From Diaporthe sp. PMI_573 (lineage: Eukaryota; Ascomycota; Sordariomycetes; Diaporthales; Diaporthaceae), in assembly GCA_021399435.1 (NCBI GenBank), contig JAJTUP010000020.1, positions 744,001-808,000 of the forward strand: a stretch of 64,000 nt of DNA, given 5' to 3'. Position numbers and translations under genes: made by a program. The notes under the pieces were generated by a model that was given only the letters and a program-made list of their open reading frames with translations, had not been told where the DNA came from and made no database searches. Within the stretch, counting starts at the first letter, position 1. Every line of letters begins with the position of its first letter. Shown in pieces: positions 48,550-60,493 of the stretch.

Positions 48550-49485
48550 AAGATAGAGAGCAGCCCTCCAAAGAGCCACATGGTGTTTCAAACCCAGCCT
48601 CGAAGCCAAGGGGAAGGGTACCATCCCACCGTACACGAACCTCAAACAGTGATAACGCACTGTCTGTCTGCTCCCTTCACATAGAAGGAAATGAACCACT
48701 CCAGTTGCCGAAACTATCGAAACCCCACAATCCACCAGCCAATCCATTCCAGCTTCGCCCCAGGACTGGCACCATGTAGAAAAAAGAGAACCACCGTGCG
48801 TGCGGTGTGACAGCTGCATGCATGCAGGGCAAAAGTAGAGTAGACCCGGCGACTACACTACACTACTGCAGAAGTATGTGCCAGGCTGCCAGGGGAGAGC
48901 ACGGAAGTACATTCGGTGGGCCACCACCACCGCAACCCTGAAGTGCCCCCCGGCCTCGCTTCGCTCCGATCCAACCACCTCCGACATAGCCGTATGCAAC
49001 CGAGATGCTGGGGCGCGCCCGGGTTCTCCGGCCGTGAGTGCCGAATGCGGGACCCCTGCCCACGGGGCACAGACCGTTTTAGGGCAGACAACGTCGGCAG
49101 TGCGCGCGGTCTCTCGTCTCTGATACTGTGTAGTTAGTGACAAGTGCTCAAGCACGATAATCCAGGCAAGAAGCTAAAGTATAACACATGGGCCAATGAA
49201 CAGAGGAGGAAGGGCTTTATTAGCCTGAGAGTACTGGTAGTATAGGAATGGAAGGAAATCTCAATATAATTACTGGTAAGCCATAGGACGTCGGCTCGGA
49301 GCCCTCATTTCGGGATGTCTTCATCGCAATGGTCTAATTAGCATGTGCCAGACCAGACCCACCCCCGGGAATACGTCCGACGCAGCTCAGGACAATGTCC
49401 CGTAGTGTGACGCAGCCGATACTACTCCCGCACCCATCCTAGAGACAGTGTCCAAGCCCATCAACGGGGTCACCACGAGGCCGAA

Positions 49486-49497
49486 GGGGGGGGGGGG
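49486..49497. repeat. Run of 12 G
   Basis: Homopolymer in gene-free DNA. Confidence 0.85.
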
Positions 49498-52400
49498 CAG
49501 AAACAGGTTCAATCCGGCGAAACGAGTCTTCGATAGGAACCCAGTATTAGTACCTAGGGACCGGACCACGAGCAAAGATACGCAGTGCCCAATTAACACA
49601 GTACGCACCGCATCCTGCCACTCCCACCACCACCATCGAGGCCGCCATGTCCTTGACGCAGCTGGCACCTTTCACCCCACGCGCGTGATGGCATCACACA
49701 CCATCCATCGGGAACATTCCACATGCGGCGAATCCTGCGAAAGACCGTCCAAGAGAACAGACGGTAAGGCCTTCAACACACCTTCACACAGCCAGCCAGT
49801 GAGGAAGAGACCAGGTCGTGCGCTGAGCACGCAACCCCATGAAACCTGTGATAGCAGCTCGCAGTCAAAGTCGTCGCAAGATGGCGTGATGTAGGTCGAA
49901 AAGCTGAGTGGTTTGCCTCTTGCTCATTGCGCAAGCCACCCACAGTGAACGCAGACATCACTGGCCATCTCATCTCAAGAATGGACGGCCGCAGAAGCTT
50001 CCGAGATGGCCTTCGATACATATAGCAATGCATTGCCAGTGGGTGGGTCACTTGGCCCAAATATAATCGACCAGGGGCTTAATGCCAGGGCTTCAGACGG
50101 CACGGCACGAGGAGGCGCGCGTATGCACATGCATTGCTCCTTGGTCACTTGACCAGGTTCGTCTGATCGTCGCGCTGGTTGAACGGATTGGCGACTTGTT
50201 TTTTCCACCTAGAAAGTGGGCGACAGACTATGCCCCAGCGCCAGGTTAGCTCAATTGCCGGTAGAGTTGGGGGTTGGCATAGGTGGGCAGACGGGGCCAG
50301 ACCTCGTACGATTCCTCAAGACGGATAGTGCCGTGGAGGTATATGTCATCCCAGTATTCGTGTGGGGACAAATACAATTTACATAGCACAGTGCTTCATA
50401 CACCCTCGTGCCCTTGTTTCTGATAAAGGGCAGCCTGGGCTTCTATCGGATATTGCCGGTAGGATCTAAAGTTTAAACTGTTGGAGATTGTGTCGCTTGA
50501 GAGGAACAGATCACACAGTTTTTCTCGAGATCGCGCAGGTCCTACCTTGAAATGGATGTTTGCAAAGCCTGGGAGATCATAATTAGTGGACAGTGGAGGT
50601 GCGCACAAGACTGCGTCGTCGAGGAGTCACCCTGTACGGTTGTTCCTGAACCAGTACAACGCGGGTAGACCAGTCAGTCGACACTTGGATCTGGATCGAC
50701 TTCAACCCAGGTGTGAAGTCCCCCGGCAAGTGGGTTTCGGAATGAAGCAAAAAAAACGCACGTTGTTGGCTGAATATTGGAATTAGCTGCCCCGGGAGCC
50801 GCGTCGAGTTGCAATTGTAGGGATCCCTGGTCTCGACGCGCTTGGTCCCGGGCGATTGCAATTCTCCGCGACCTGATCCCACCGTCCCGGATACGCAAAG
50901 ACAAAGGCTGAATACCGACAACTGGCTGCATAGTTACAATATGTTCAGGAGCGCAGACCAGCGTTGTTAGGAGACGTTGCGCACGACAACAGCAAGGTGA
51001 TGGGACTTGACGCCAGCAGTACCTAGCGCGCGCGGCGGGCTGGTGGGCGCCGGCGGCGAGGATCAAACCGGGAGGACATGTTTTTTTTGTTTTTCGATGG
51101 TCGAGAGGCGGACGCTCCCGGGAGCTAGCTAGTCAACAGTGGTGCTCCACAAGCGGCTTGGGGAGTAGGGGATCATTCTCATTCAAAGCACACTATGGGC
51201 GGGCTAGGAGTAATCCGCGGGCGGGGAGATGGTGTCCCAAGTAGCCGGGAGGGGCTAGGCAAAGCAGTGAAAATTAAATCTCCGCCAGGGCTCCCACGAA
51301 ACGGCGACGGCCAGCGCGGAAGCAATCATTGCTTCCGTGGGCGGGCTCAGGTCGGAATGCTGAAATGCGAGATATGCGTCGACGACAACGTTGGTTGGAG
51401 AGTAAGGGAGCTGATGTTCAGACCCGCTCTTAGGGCAAAGCAACAACAGTGCACTGTGGGTTCGTGCTCCTGGCTGCCTGGGTCGCGAAAAGATGGAGCT
51501 TACCTGGCGCGGCAATCCATGTGACAGGAGTTCGTGGTGAGCCCACCAATTGCCCACTTGCCCACTTTCCACGCCAGGCCACCCCAACTGCTCAGGACCC
51601 TTGGGATCCTTGGGGATGATCCGGGTACCGAGTCAGTGACCCGTTCCATCACAGATTCTTGTCGGGTCGATTGAGTGGCTCGTGTGCCAGTGCGGTTCCT
51701 GTTTCGTCGGTGGAGGTGGGACAAAGCTGTCGGATCTCCAGACCGTGTGCCCAAAACCGCGAGGGCAGTGTAGATCGGAGGATCAGGGCGGCCAATCAGG
51801 CCTCAGAGGTGCCCCTGGGGAAGGGCGTGCGTGGGCAGCTAGCTGCGCCGGATGTTGGCGGGTTGGGCAGCGATACTCTGTGCACAGCTGTACTGTTCTC
51901 TGAATGTGTGCCAATCTTGGTTGATCCTCGGGATGGCGCAGTTGTCTCGAGTGCTTTGGGAGGCTTGCATGGCTTAGACGGATGTGATCCGGACCATCGA
52001 CCATCAGCCCATGCCCGCAATCACCAATGGTTCTCTGGTGCCGAGCTTCTGAACAAGACTCGGGAGTTGGGTCGAGCAGACGATGTGTTCTCGTGATTGA
52101 TACTGTGTTTCTCTCTACTTGAAATTCGGTTCGGGAGGCTCGAGCGTGGTTGATCCCAATGAGTGACTGCCGCGAACCCCTCGAGGGTTCGCCGAGCACC
52201 AGGTGCATGTCGAAGTGTTTGCTGCTCTACTGTGGTATTATTCATGCGTGGACGGCACGACGGGTGGGGCAGAAACGTTGGAGAAGGCTCCGAGAAGCAA
52301 GAGTGGAGGACCAGGCGGAAAAGGGAGGGCGACAGGGCGACCGACTTTGAGCACAGGTTTGACAGGCTCGCGAAGGCCATAGGGAAACGCGCTAGGCGTG

Positions 52401-54044
52401 CTACCCCTTGCGCCTTCCCTGGCATTCCCTGCCGCATCCTTGCCCCCACTGCTTGGGCTCTGCCACACCTTCCTCCCCTGCAGCTTTGGTTTGCTGTGCC
52501 TGTCAGTCACGACTTTCCACAAAGTGCGTGCATCAATAGCAGCAAGCTCGACCATGCAGCCTGGCAGGCCACGCTAGACCGTGCTCAACCTGGGAAGGAG
52601 GGTGACATTGATGCACTGCAACTTCCCCTTTGCCCGCTGCCAGGGGTTGTCACTCTGCGTCTTGTGCATATTGTGCATCTTATGAGGAAAGCGATGTTCT
52701 AATAGATACGTACCTGGCACCTGGACATCCAGTCTCTCTTCAACCGTCAGTCCATGTCCAGCATTGGTGTCCGTTACATCACCGTGATCTCGTTTGCTCC
52801 CTCCCCCACGTCCGTCGCCACACAAGGTCTCACTCGGCCAGCCAGCCAGTCAGTCAGTCGGCCAGTCTTGCTAGTCTACCAACGATTTGGATCTTTTGGA
52901 TGGTGTCGCAGAGACAAGGTCGAACAGAGTGATCCAGACCACCAGCACAACTTACACACGCACGCGACGGGGGACGAACCAGAGTCACTCGCGACTGCCA
53001 CACACACGCCATTCCCTTCTTCTGTTCTGCCCGCATATCTGAGACATCTCACGCAATTCAAAGACACCGTCATCGTCCCCTCCCAGTTCCTATCCTCTCG
53101 TTGCCTCAACTCAGCTCCACTCCTGTCTGGACTAGTGCGTGCTTCCAGCTTTCTCTCAGTTTGGCAGTCAGTTCACCGCCCCATCGAACATCAGCACAGA
53201 AGCTGAGAGGCTTTGGTTTCGTCTGATCGCGCTGCTGTCTCCCGCCTCTTCCCTGTCAACCTCTGGCTCCCGTCCGCCATCCGATCCCATCCACGCCATC
53301 CTAACCAATCCTGGCCCTATCACAACATAGCACAGCACACCACAGCACACCACAACACGAGCTCGCCGTCACATTCAGCTCTTTTCAAATCTCAACCGTC
53401 GCTGGCCTCACTCGCCAATCTCGTTTACACCACACACAATGCCAGCCTGACCAGGCTCGCAATCTGGGTCTATTGAACTAAATCGGCTTCCGATACCACA
53501 GTAACGCGATCCACCTCTCGGCACGCGGGTCTGGAAATACTGCCCGCCCCGTCAAACCTGCGTACGGCACACAGACAGTATCCACCAGATCGGCTCTTAT
53601 TCCAATACCGCTGCTGCTATACAGGCTCCGTAACACCATCGACCAATTACAGCCTCGCGAGTCACGGACCCAGTAGGGCGTGGCAAAGGCAAGGCAGCGC
53701 AGACACAGCCCAAGGCAGCGACCACACAGGGGCCAGGGCCTCAGATAAACCCACGAGGGTCTTTTCCTGCCTGTGTCGTATTCCACATTTCACGCTGTTC
53801 CGCAAATAACGCCGCCTCCCGGACAGGCATGATCCCGTACCCCGGTGCGTGTGTCTCATTCTCTCCTGGCTGCTTGGCCCATCCCCATCATTCGCTCGCC
53901 ATGTAGTGTAGGCCAGGACTGACTTTTTGGTCACATTTCAGCTGCCTTGATCTTGTTGGCTTGTTGTGAGACCGAGACCATTCCCACGGCTCCTGTTGGT
54001 CACACCTAGGGTGACGTCCCTTCTTCCCCGTCCCCTCCGTCATC

Positions 54045-57000
54045 ATGGAGGGACCTGCGGCTCAAAGTCCGCGACGAGACCGCCGGAGGCCTTCCTTCCA
54101 CTCACCAAACAGCTCTCGCACCGTCTCGCGCTCAAGTAATCGCACCTCGTCTGCGCGGATGCCTCCCCAAACCATGAACGATTCCTCGTCAAACATCGCC
54201 CCGTCGCCTAGTCAGAGATACGCACAGCCTGTCGGTTCTCGTTTCCCCCAGCGTAGAGGCTCCATGGGCTCCAACGCGGATCGGCCCCCTACCCCGGTGT
54301 CCAAGAGCTCTGTCAGGGGCTCACAGTCCAGCACTCATCAGGAGCCTGCCTCCACCCTGCTGCAGGAGAAACTGCAGCGGGAACGGAGGTCAGAAATTCA
54401 GCGGAACCTCAACAGGCTGGCCGATGAGATGAGCATAGCAGACAATACGCAGCCGGCAGCGTCAACCCCGGTGCGGTGCGCCACAGCCGATGGCAAACGC
54501 CCGGGATCTAGCGACGCGAATGGCGACGCTGGGAAGAAGAAGGGCTTGGCCCTCAAAGAAATGGAACAGGTACTAATGGCTCCCTTGACTTGCAGCGTCA
54601 TCAACAGTGCTCTGCCCTCTACTGCTCATGAGTACAGGCCCTTGATCATCCATGTCTTCCCTACCATCATTTCTCTTGTCTTCCCGGCCAGCGCTTCACT
54701 GTGGCCCCCATTGCAGACGCCATGAATCAGAGAATGTTGTCGGAGTTGCTGACAAGACCCTGCACAGGCAATGTCGACTCTCCACAAGCAAAACTTTGAC
54801 CTCAAGCTCGAGCTCTTTCATCGTCGGCAACGGCAGTCCGTCCTGGAGGACAAGGTCGAGACGTTGGAAGCAGAGAAGTCACAGACCCAGGAGACCAACG
54901 ACACACTGATACATGAGCTTGAAAGGCGGGACAAGGCGGTCGAAGAGGCCGTCACAATGATTGTGACCCTGGAAGCTCGCATAGAACTCCTCTTACGCGA
55001 AAGGGAGATGGTTCGCCAGGTCGAGGCCGACAGAGCCCTCATCTCCAAGCTGGCGGCGTCACAGTCCGTCTCTGGAACCATCCAACCTGACACAACGAAC
55101 GCGCAAGATACTGTGTCAAATGATTTTGGAAGGAGCCTCGCACGGATGCCCAGTTTCCTTTCAGAGCGCACCGAGAACACTGAGAACCTCCGGCATGTTT
55201 ATCTGGGAGCGCAGGGAAGCATTCTCAGCTTGTCAAAGACAGATCCGAGGGCGGATAATGGTGGATTCGTCAGCCCAAATATGAGCATCTTGAGTGAGAG
55301 CTCGTTCATCAGTATTTACGGAAGGCAGACTACTCTACAAGACCACTCATCTCCCCAAGCTGGAAACGAGTCACGGCTTGACGATAACGCCGTTAAAGGT
55401 GGCGGCCGCAGTCTGTCTATGTCGATGCACGACGCCACCCCCACCAGGTCAAGCGCAAAGGAGGCGATTGAGAACGGAGAGACCACCTCGCCCCTGCGGA
55501 AGCTCGAGAAGCTCGACTCGTCGCCTGCTATACGCGAAACCTCGGAGGCAACGCCCCTGGGAAGGGATATTGAGCGGCCAGCTACCTCCATCAAGCTCTC
55601 CAAACCACAGCCACTCCTTCGAGTCAGGAAAGCCAGGGAGAGGCCAGGATCGACTCGCAGAGTCATTACGGACATACCTTCCTCTCGCGCGCACGCGTTG
55701 CCTCCAACTCCCGACACTATGTCAAGCTCGATGAACCAGAGTCTTTGCTCTGACGACACCACGCAACAGGGCCGAGGTGACGGGGAAGCAACGTATCCTG
55801 TGATGTCACGACCAACCTTGGATCAGACTGATGAGATCGAGCCGGGCCACTGGCGGTTCAAGGGTACCGGTGTTGCTCATCCACCATCAGTCACAGCATT
55901 TACAGGCAGGAAAGACCACTCGGCCGTGAACCATACCGACATGTCGTTGGCCCTACCGAGACGCCCCCGATCCGCTGACGAAACCACAATATCTCGTAAT
56001 AAGCTTGACTGGGATTCAGGAAGTGAGTTTGATGATGCAGCTTCGGAGGTGTCCAGTTTCGATCACTGGATTCGAGAAGGTCTTCGACCCAGTCGCGGTG
56101 GCCAGGCTCAGGCGCAAAACGGAGCGGCAGTATCCCAAAGACACACCAGCCGAGGCACCCCCGATCTATTCGGGTTCCCGTCTGATGCTAGAGGCTGGCA
56201 GTCAAATGACATGTTCGGGGCTCTGGGTGGAAACGGCTATTACGGCGCAGCGGCTCCTAATGCGACAGTGTTAGATGCTCTTGGAGATTCGTTGCCAACA
56301 CCTGAGGCCGGCATCTACGGCTCAGGGCTTGCAGGAGCCAGTTCCCCTCGACCAACTGGTAACGCGGTTGCCCCACCACCGGCACCTCATCGCAAGTCTA
56401 GTCTACGAGCCCGGACATCTGCACCTGGAACTCCAATGACCACACGTCCGCCAAGGTCCTTTGGGAGACATGGCGAATCTGAGTCGAGCAGAAAGAGTTC
56501 TTTAACCGGACAGACACAGACGAATTCGGATCGATGGCCGGCACCCAACTCCCGCAGCATAACGCCGACTCAGCCGGATCGTCCTCAGGCTCAGTCTCAT
56601 GAGGAGGCCTCGGCCCCCAAGCGCCACTACCCGCCGACCGCCAGTCACCAGCAGCAAGCGCCTGCGCGTCCTCGAAGTAGAGGAATCACTAGCCTTTTCC
56701 GACGTTCTCTGGGCTCAAGTCATCCAATCCAGCCATCCACCTCGGTCCCGAACAATCAGTCGCCATTTTCCCCACCCGCAAGTGCCGACCCCCCGCCGGC
56801 ACCTGTCGGCGTTCCGACCTGGGAGCGGAGGAACGAACGGGGCGACGAAGAGATGTCAGCCACTCCGCCGCCGATCATGCGCAAAAGGGCGCCCACACAC
56901 GATATGGGCTTCGGAGACCATACAGAGGCGCAAGATACCACGGGACCAGCAAAGGCAGGGAAGCCTCACCCTCTCCGCTCCCCGAGTCCAGGCTTGGGCG

Positions 57001-57203
57001 CTGGCTTGAGCAACGTCTTGGCCTCGCATGAGGGTGGGGCTCCTCTCACGTCCCACGGTGGACACGATCAGGAAAGCGCTCCGAACTCGGCGTCTACCTC
57101 TGGCCATGGCAGTGGACATGGACATGGACATGGACATGGCCACGGCCACGGGAGGAAGTGGTTTGGTTTGCGGGCCACGAGCTCTAAGCACAGTGGGACT
57201 TAG
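54045..57203 (+). CDS. Centrosomin N-terminal motif (Cnn_1N) protein, MTOC-associated
   Basis: Two exons, 54045-54569 and 54768-57203, with a 198-nt intron (GTACTA, GCTGAC branch, CACAG) that joins the motif in phase; 986 aa. Residues 1-160 are Ser/Arg/Pro-rich and disordered. The splice creates LALKEMEQ plus AMSTLHKQNFDLKLELFHRR, the centrosomin motif 1 that recruits gamma-tubulin complexes. A coiled coil follows to about residue 290 (VETLEAEKSQTQETN, EARIELLLREREMVRQ). The rest is low-complexity Ser/Pro-rich sequence with basic patches (RPRSRGITSLFRRSLGS). The protein ends in six His-Gly pairs before RKWFGLRATSS. The likely site is the spindle pole body or septal microtubule-organising centres. 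It is shorter than Mto1/ApsB-type proteins, so it may be a different Cnn_1N family member. Confidence 0.86.
57114..57149 (+). repeat. Hexanucleotide repeat coding Gly-His pairs
   Basis: Four GGACAT units followed by two GGCCAC units inside the Cnn_1N gene; encodes a run of Gly-His near the C terminus. Confidence 0.85.
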
Positions 57204-58049
57204 GGTCGATCTTGTGCATCACACCAGTCCGCATGGGGATTTCTGGTTTCGTTAAATCATGGTTGCGTGTTTTCACGATGGAGTAAGGATGTCATCTACA
57301 AAAGCGGCCGGGTCGTCATGACCAGAGCACTCATTTGGTCTTTCCGTCAGCATGTGGGTCCCTATGGCTGTTACACACACGTGTCAGCTGGTGTTTATTA
57401 AGAGGTGATCAGTTTGGATTGGGCCTCAACGGGTGTTCTTTGTCAGTGAGCGACACATTGAACCTCGAATGGTGTAGTTGGGAGTACTTTGGCGCTCTTG
57501 TGTTTGTAGAACGAAAAAGTTCGGGCTTGGTTTACTGTGCGCAAAAGTACAACATCATTGTGTGGCAGGATGTAATAAGCTTGGCATACATCAGGTAGTA
57601 CGAGGTGCTATTACCATTTTCAGCGCGTTAGCGACGCTATCAAAAACCTTTCAAGTCTAGCTTGGGTCACCAGACTGATTTGTACCACTTCACTTGATAT
57701 TTAATTTGAACCTTCTAGGCGGACTCGGCATCACTGGCAGGTAAGCAGGACATCATAGATCTGTGTAACGTGTTCAACATTAATGAGTGTTACTAGGTAT
57801 CTGGATGGCACCACAGCCCGACATGTTTCCATCTAGAATGCTAGGAAAGTTCTGAACAACAAATCTGTCTATCCTTGACCCCTGATAGTTTCGCAGCTAA
57901 CCAGAGCCTTGTGCGAATCATCACCATGTGTGGCCTGCACCATGGTATTTTCCCCGCCCGCCAGCCACCACAGTCCCCCTTTCCCTCAACCACCCGCCCA
58001 CCATCGTCATGAACCGAGCCCAAAAATAGCTAGCCACTGGCAGACCTTT
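57204..58049. other. Tail-to-tail intergenic, 846 bases
   Basis: 3' regions of two converging genes; no gene seen. Confidence 0.5.
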
Positions 58050-59347
58050 TTAAGCGGAGAACCTCAAGGCTCGCTTGGCCGGCGCTCCCTCGGCGACAGG
58101 TACCTCCGGGACAGGAGTTTCGGTCGGCTGCAGCGCGGCCTCGATCGCGGCGACGGCGGCCCCGGATGCGGTGTCGGTGACGAAGTCCTGGGCTATCTCC
58201 TTGCCGGTGTCCTTGGCGCCCTGGACGAATCCTCCTGAGCTTGAGCCTTGGTCCTTGCTGCTGGAGTCGTCTTTGGGAGTGTTGTCGCTGCTGGCTGGGG
58301 GTGGGGGTGGGCTGCCGCTGGAGGAGGACGACGAAGAGCTGTCGCTACCGCCGCTGGAAGAAGAGGAGGAGGAGGAGCTGCCACCGCCGCGGGAAGAACC
58401 CCTCGACCCGCCCCTGCCCTTCCTCTGGCGCTTCTGGACGGCCCCATCCCGCGCCTGGAGGACGGTATTATCCGCCGTGGGCACCTCATCACCCGTGAAG
58501 ATGGGAATGCCCACGTTGGGGTCTAGGCCTCCACACAGGGGCGGGATTCCCGCGCAGGGCTCCTTCTTCTTGTACCCACCCTCCTGCTCGTTGATCTTGC
58601 GGGCACGCTCCAGCCATTGCTCAAAGCTGTCGTCGTCCTTGTCCTTCGGGGTGCGCTTCTCGTTGTTGTTGCTGTCGACGGCCTCCTCGGCGCCCCACGA
58701 GAACAGGTCGCTGAGAAAACTGCCCCCGCCCCTGCCGGCGGCCCCTCCGACGCCGCCGAACCTGGGGTCGCGCTTCTGGACTGGCTGTGCTTCCCCAGAG
58801 GTGGCCTCGTCAACACCATACCAGATGCCGGTGGAGATACCATCGGCAACAACGTCGCCGACGATATCCTTTCCGATTTCCTTTCCGGCGCCTCTGAACT
58901 TGCCGCCCTTGGGGCTACGCTTGACACGTGCATTCTCGTTGGTAGCCTCGTCCACGCCATACCAGATGCCCGTGGAGATACCATCAGAAACAACATCGCC
59001 GACGATATCCTTGCCAGCTCCTCGGAACCTGCCACCCTTGGGGCTGCGCTTCTCAACGGGTGCCTCCTCGGAGAGGGCCTCGTCGACACCATACCATATC
59101 CCGTCCGAGATGACACTGGAGGCGGTCTTGGTGGCGATGTCCTGGGCTAGAGAGCTTCCTCCATCCTGCTGCCCCTCGGAAGGCTTGCTAGACGAGCCAC
59201 CCTTGCCACCCTTGCCGCCTTTTTGTGGTGACCTCTTGGCTGGTTGTTCCTCGGCAGTAGCTTGATCGACTCCGTACCATATCCCGTCGGAGATCAGATT
59301 TGAAGCAGTTCCGGTGACGATGTCTTGGCCTAGCGAGCTGCCTCCGC

Positions 59348-59385
<38 letters not shown>

Positions 59386-60185
59386 CCAGACGAGCGTCCC
59401 TTGCCGGATGAACCACCCTTGCCGCCCTTTTGTGGTGATCGCTTGACTGGCTGCTCCTCAGCGGTGGCCTGATCGACTCCATACCAGATCCCGTCAGAGA
59501 TCAGATTTGAAGCGGTTCCGGAGACGATGTCCTGGCCTAGAGAGCTGCCTCCGCCCTGCTGCTGCTGCTGCTGCTGCTGCTGCTTGCCAGATGATCCACC
59601 CTTGCCACCTTTCTGTGGTGCTCGCTTGTCGACCTTTGGCTCTTCTTTCTTGTCTTCGATGGGTTCATCTTCCATGTTTTCGTCGCCTTCCTCGTCCTCG
59701 CAGTCCTCGTCACCTGACTTCGCTTCGTCATCATCGTCACCGAGTAACTTGGAGAGTCTCGACGGCTCGTCCTTCTCCTTGTCGTCCTCGGACTTCTTGC
59801 GGGTACAACTCTTGGTAGGTTCTTCCGCTGCGGCATCGCTCTCCTCCAGCTTGTCGTCCAGCATGGTCTTGAGCCCCGCCATAGCGTTCTTGCCCGCCTT
59901 CGCCCCCTTGGCCTTGGCCATCTCGTTGGACTTTCCCTTTGGCGCGGACTTCTTGGGGTCTCTGGCGAAGATGATTGCCCCGGGCACGCTTTTGAACGTT
60001 GGGTCGAAGACCTCGTCTAGTCGTGCGGGCTTGACCCCCCCTTCTTGTTGTTCGAGATTCTTGACGATGCCTTGGTCTCCAGACATCGAGATGATGTCTG
60101 AGTTTGGTTTGTCTGCAACAATTGGGGCACAATGGGCCATGGTGAAAGCAACCAGAAAGGCGCCGAAGGTGGACTGGGGATGCAT
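58050..60185 (-). CDS. Secreted Kex2-processed repeat precursor (KEP-type)
   Basis: Single frame of 711 aa from ATG 60185; the frame is open further upstream, but this ATG gives a signal peptide (MHPQSTFGAFLVAFTMAHCA). Residues 21-188 are a Lys- and acid-rich pro-region. Then come units ending in Lys-Arg: 189-249, 250-318, 319-380, 381-423, 424-472 and a degenerate 473-511. Units 1-5 start APQ/SPQ/SPK-GG and each carry GIWYGVD (at 232, 301, 362, 406, 453), preceded by a D-I-V/A...S/ADGIS helix-like stretch and followed by E/QAxxE. Later KR sites at 585-586 and 704-705 leave a final ALRFSA. Residues 544-552 hold CAGIPPLCG. KR after each unit is the Kex2 cleavage signal, so secretion would yield several near-identical peptides. 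Repellent, pheromone, effector or RiPP-type roles are possible; no DUF3328 oxidase gene lies in this window. Confidence 0.9.
59349..59384 (-). repeat. CTG/CAG trinucleotide tract, 12 Gln
   Basis: Pure glutamine run in precursor unit 2 (residues 268-279), coded by CAG on the minus strand. Confidence 0.9.
59556..59582 (-). repeat. CTG/CAG trinucleotide tract, 9 Gln
   Basis: Glutamine run in precursor unit 1 (residues 202-210). Confidence 0.9.
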
Positions 60186-60485
60186 TGTAACGGAAACTTG
60201 TGATGGTGACAAAGAATAGAATGGGGGAAGGGGGCTTGGAGCAGGGGAGACGGGTTTGTTGGAGTTATGGTGGCAAAGGAATGGTATCGGTGCACTGGCC
60301 TGCAGTATTGCTATCACCAGGATAGGAAACAAGTTAAGGAGTGGATAGGTGAAATCACAGAAAAGACAAAAAGGGACTACTGCCAGAGTAGATCCCAGGA
60401 AAAAGAAGAGAAAGCGGGCTGGAAGTGAATGATTGTGATGATGATGATGGAAAAGAAATGACTCCAGGGCAAAGAACCACCTTCA

Positions 60486-60493
60486 TTATATAG
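60486..60493 (-). promoter_or_regulatory. TATA box of the repeat-precursor gene
   Basis: TATATAA on the minus strand, 300 bases before the ATG at 60185. The sequence between has CA/CT-rich leader character. Confidence 0.45.

Larger units (their letters stand above)
47611..54044. other. Long tract without supported genes, 6.4 kb
   Basis: Many short overlapping frames on both strands and no domain, signal peptide, coding-like splice set, tRNA or transposon end recognised. It contains homopolymer C and G runs and short CAGC/CAGT repeats near 52838-52868. From about 52.7 kb on, the plus strand is rich in C, T and A, like a long 5' leader of the next gene. A non-coding transcript or a small secreted-protein gene could be missed here. 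Confidence 0.45.
58653..59621 (-). repeat. Tandem peptide units of the Kex2 precursor
   Basis: Six units by position: 59621-59439, 59438-59232, 59231-59046, 59045-58917, 58916-58770 and degenerate 58769-58653. Units 1 and 2 are nearly identical apart from linker and Gln length. Units 4 and 5 form a second, shorter subtype lacking the Gln/Ser linker. Unit 6 keeps the frame (SWGAEEAVD for WYGVDEAT) but loses the motif. Confidence 0.9.

Noticed and set aside
50243..50300. tRNA-like D-arm (GTTAGCTCAATTGCCGGTAGAG)
   Set aside because: No matching 3' acceptor strand and no proper T-arm GGTTCGAnTCC downstream; likely coincidence or an old relic.
52163..53206. Plus-strand frames of 150-179 codons before the Cnn_1N gene
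   Set aside because: Low-complexity Ser/Pro/His translation with no domain; better explained as leader or non-coding CT-rich sequence.
58075..59265. 396-codon plus-strand frame opposite the repeat precursor
   Set aside because: It is a shadow of the GC-rich repeats. The minus strand has a signal peptide, KR sites and conserved units; the plus frame is low-complexity Pro/Ser/Leu without domains.
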